The notes beneath the pieces were generated by a model that was not told where the DNA came from, made no database searches, and saw only the letters and a program-made list of their open reading frames with translations. A program made the position numbers and the translations under genes. 7,455 nucleotides of DNA from Clostridiales bacterium (GTDB taxonomy: Bacteria; Bacillota; Clostridia; Oscillospirales; Butyricicoccaceae): assembly GCA_026419635.1 (NCBI GenBank), contig JANZZB010000005.1:342-7796 (forward strand), written 5' to 3'. Positions 5,886-7,455 of this stretch are shown piece by piece (position 1 is the stretch's first letter; the number at the start of each line of letters is the position of its first letter).

Positions 5886-7109
5886 GTGAAAAAGAAATGG
5901 TTCTTTTTCTTTATTATAATTATTATAACATTCTTATTTTCGGGTTGCTGGAGCAGGCGCGAACCAAAGAATTTGTCGATGTTAAACAGTATACTTTACG
6001 ACGTAAAAGATGACGGGACTTACCAGTTGACTGTTGAAGTTCTAAACGCGTCTGGTATATCCGGAGCACAGGATGGCGCTGGCGCGAAAAGCTCCGGTGA
6101 AGCAATCATGTGTGAAGGGAAAACGGTAGCGGAAGCGGTAAGTGACGAAATGAAAAGTATTGATAAGCTGCTTTTCGAAGGTCATAACAAGGCAAGATTT
6201 TTTTCCGAAAAATTAGCCACAAAGGGAACCGCTCCTGCCCTTGACTTATTTTCAAGAGATCATTCGACCGACGAAACCCCATTGATCATTGTTGTAAAAG
6301 ATCTGGACCCGAAAAAGATTTATTCCAGCATGACTGGTTTATCGGATATGATCGGAAATTATATGGAGAATTTATCGAAGATGCAGAGAGCAGCATCCAG
6401 TCGGTCCGTCTTTTCAACAACTCTTGATTTTATGAAGGATTATTACGAGGATGGAAAAGAACCGGTGGCGGGTCTTCTTGAAATATCAAAAAACGAAGGA
6501 AAATCAATCAGTGATTTAGAATCACAAAATATTGCCGGTTCATCAAATAAAGAAAATAAAATTATATACAGAGGACTTGCTGCATTTCGGAATGACAAGC
6601 TGGTCGGATATTTAGACGGCATCGGAGCAAGAGATTATAACATTTTAACAAATAACATAAAGATGGATATTATCACCCTCCCGACGGGAGATAAATACAC
6701 GACTGCCGATATTGAAAAATGCAAAACAAAGATTAAAACAAAATTTGAAAATGGTAAACCGATCATAACTGCAGATGTAAAAATGAGTTTAGTTATTGTA
6801 GAGGAAGACGCCAATATTGACCCCAGTGATATGGATACCGCTGAAAAATTGGAGAATGCGTTTAACGATTATATCAAATTTGAAATCTTAAAAACAGTTC
6901 AAAAGGTCCAGAAAGAGTACAAAAGTGATATCTTTGGTTTCGGCAGTAAAATCCACAAACAGCACCCGGCGGATTGGAAAAACATAAAAAATAATTGGAA
7001 CGAGATCTTTTCCACAGCCAAAATTGAAATAAATGTGGAATCAAATATTGTAAAGTCAGGTGAAAATAAGCGGTCTTTTACGTTGGAGGAACAAGACTAT
7101 GACAGCTAA
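5886..7109 (+). CDS. GerA-family spore germinant receptor, C subunit lipoprotein (Ger(x)C, GerKC-like)
   Basis: Outer-face lipoprotein subunit of the germinant receptor, attached to the spore inner membrane by a lipidated cysteine. From GTG 5886 the protein has 407 residues. It opens with MKKKW, a hydrophobic run made almost only of Phe and Ile, and the lipobox LFSGC, with Cys21 as the predicted lipidation site. Family signatures are CWSRREPKNL just after the lipid site, EGHNKARFFSEKLATKG (98-114), FSRDHSTDE (122-130), the inter-domain IIYRGLAAFRNDKLVGYLDG (226-245), and the C-terminal domain ending with DIFGFGSKIHKQHPADWKNIKNNW (348-371), the conserved GFG...W region. It ends 11 nt inside the B-subunit gene, so the two are probably translationally coupled. 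No damage is seen. The call is firm; the exact start is slightly less so. Confidence 0.94.
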   Translation: MKKKWFFFFIIIIITFLFSGCWSRREPKNLSMLNSILYDVKDDGTYQLTVEVLNASGISGAQDGAGAKSSGEAIMCEGKTVAEAVSDEMKSIDKLLFEGHNKARFFSEKLATKGTAPALDLFSRDHSTDETPLIIVVKDLDPKKIYSSMTGLSDMIGNYMENLSKMQRAASSRSVFSTTLDFMKDYYEDGKEPVAGLLEISKNEGKSISDLESQNIAGSSNKENKIIYRGLAAFRNDKLVGYLDGIGARDYNILTNNIKMDIITLPTGDKYTTADIEKCKTKIKTKFENGKPIITADVKMSLVIVEEDANIDPSDMDTAEKLENAFNDYIKFEILKTVQKVQKEYKSDIFGFGSKIHKQHPADWKNIKNNWNEIFSTAKIEINVESNIVKSGENKRSFTLEEQDYDS

Positions 7110-7455
7110 GACTAACGTATCTTCTGTACAACTATTGCTAATGGGAGTAGGCAGTGCGTTAATGTTTCCGAAAACATTCATGCCTGTATTAAATTCACCA
7201 CCGGGAAATCAAGACGTATGGATCGTCGTGATTTTGACTTTTGTTTATATTATTATACTCAATATTCCGATACTGTTCGTTGTTAATAAATGCAGAGGAT
7301 TAACTATCAACGATATGTCCGAGATTATTCTGGGTAAATTTTTTGGGAAAGCGGCCTGTCTGCTGTTTGCTGCTTTTTGTCTATTTTGTTTTACCATGTG
7401 CGGAGCCTTAGCCACGGCGTTCACCGGCATTTCCGTTCTTCCGGAAACTCCTTCT
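7099..7455 (+). CDS. GerA-family spore germinant receptor, B subunit, N-terminal part (GerKB-like)
   Basis: Integral membrane subunit of the germinant receptor, related to the amino-acid/polyamine/organocation transporter superfamily (spore permease family), and thought to contribute to germinant recognition. Only 119 residues are in the window; the family normally has about 360. The start ATG overlaps the C-subunit stop by 11 nt and has a strong Shine-Dalgarno GGAGGA (7085-7090). The protein begins MTAKTNVSSVQLLLMGVGSALMF, typical of GerB-type first helices. Hydrophobic segments follow near 10-31, 41-62 and 85-112, and the short charged loop NDMSEIILGKFFGK (71-84) lies between the second and third. 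It is cut by the right edge, so the full topology cannot be seen. Gene order A-C-B resembles gerK-type operons. Confidence 0.92.
   Translation, partial: MTAKTNVSSVQLLLMGVGSALMFPKTFMPVLNSPPGNQDVWIVVILTFVYIIILNIPILFVVNKCRGLTINDMSEIILGKFFGKAACLLFAAFCLFCFTMCGALATAFTGISVLPETPS

Overview
The window is most likely from an anaerobic, spore-forming low-GC Firmicute, probably a member of the Clostridia. It pairs a type II fatty-acid synthesis cluster that uses the flavin enoyl reductase FabK and a MarR-type regulator with a GerA-family spore germinant receptor operon, which only endospore formers carry. This placement is inferred from gene content and base composition, and no species is assigned.

Left part (1-4099, all on the minus strand). 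Read in transcription order, the genes are fabT (MarR-type repressor), fabH, acpP, fabK, fabD and fabG. fabG runs off the left edge. The genes are tightly packed: fabT/fabH overlap by 4 nt, fabK/fabD by 13 nt and fabD/fabG by 14 nt. FabD loads malonyl onto ACP, FabH starts the chain, FabG reduces the 3-keto group and FabK reduces the enoyl group. The remaining enzymes (FabF, FabZ, acetyl-CoA carboxylase) are not visible and probably lie beyond position 1. The order matches the streptococcal fabT-fabH-acpP-fabK-fabD-fabG cluster as I recall it.

The operon has a perfect-consensus vegetative promoter (TTGACA, 16 nt, TATAAT) upstream of fabT. A 23-bp palindrome covers its -10 box and start point, which is the expected layout for autorepression by FabT. 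The only sizeable gap in the operon is the 125 nt between acpP and fabK. It holds three inverted repeats and a fourth, longer-range pairing that is mutually exclusive with one of them.

Middle (4100-4340). This divergent intergenic region is A+T-rich. It carries the fabT promoter/operator on the minus strand and a weak candidate forespore (sigma-G-like) promoter on the plus strand.

Right part (4341-7455, plus strand). This is a tricistronic germinant receptor operon in the order A subunit, C subunit (lipoprotein), B subunit (truncated by the window end), as in gerK-type operons. The three proteins form the inner-membrane receptor of the dormant spore that senses small-molecule germinants. Start codons were moved inward from the longest open frames for the A subunit (ATG 4341) and the C subunit (GTG 5886), using Shine-Dalgarno position and the lipoprotein signal.

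There is no gene-free stretch longer than 300 bases. I saw no tRNA, rRNA, CRISPR array, transposase or phage gene. The contents belong to known families. The least explained parts are the structured acpP-fabK spacer and the operator palindrome.
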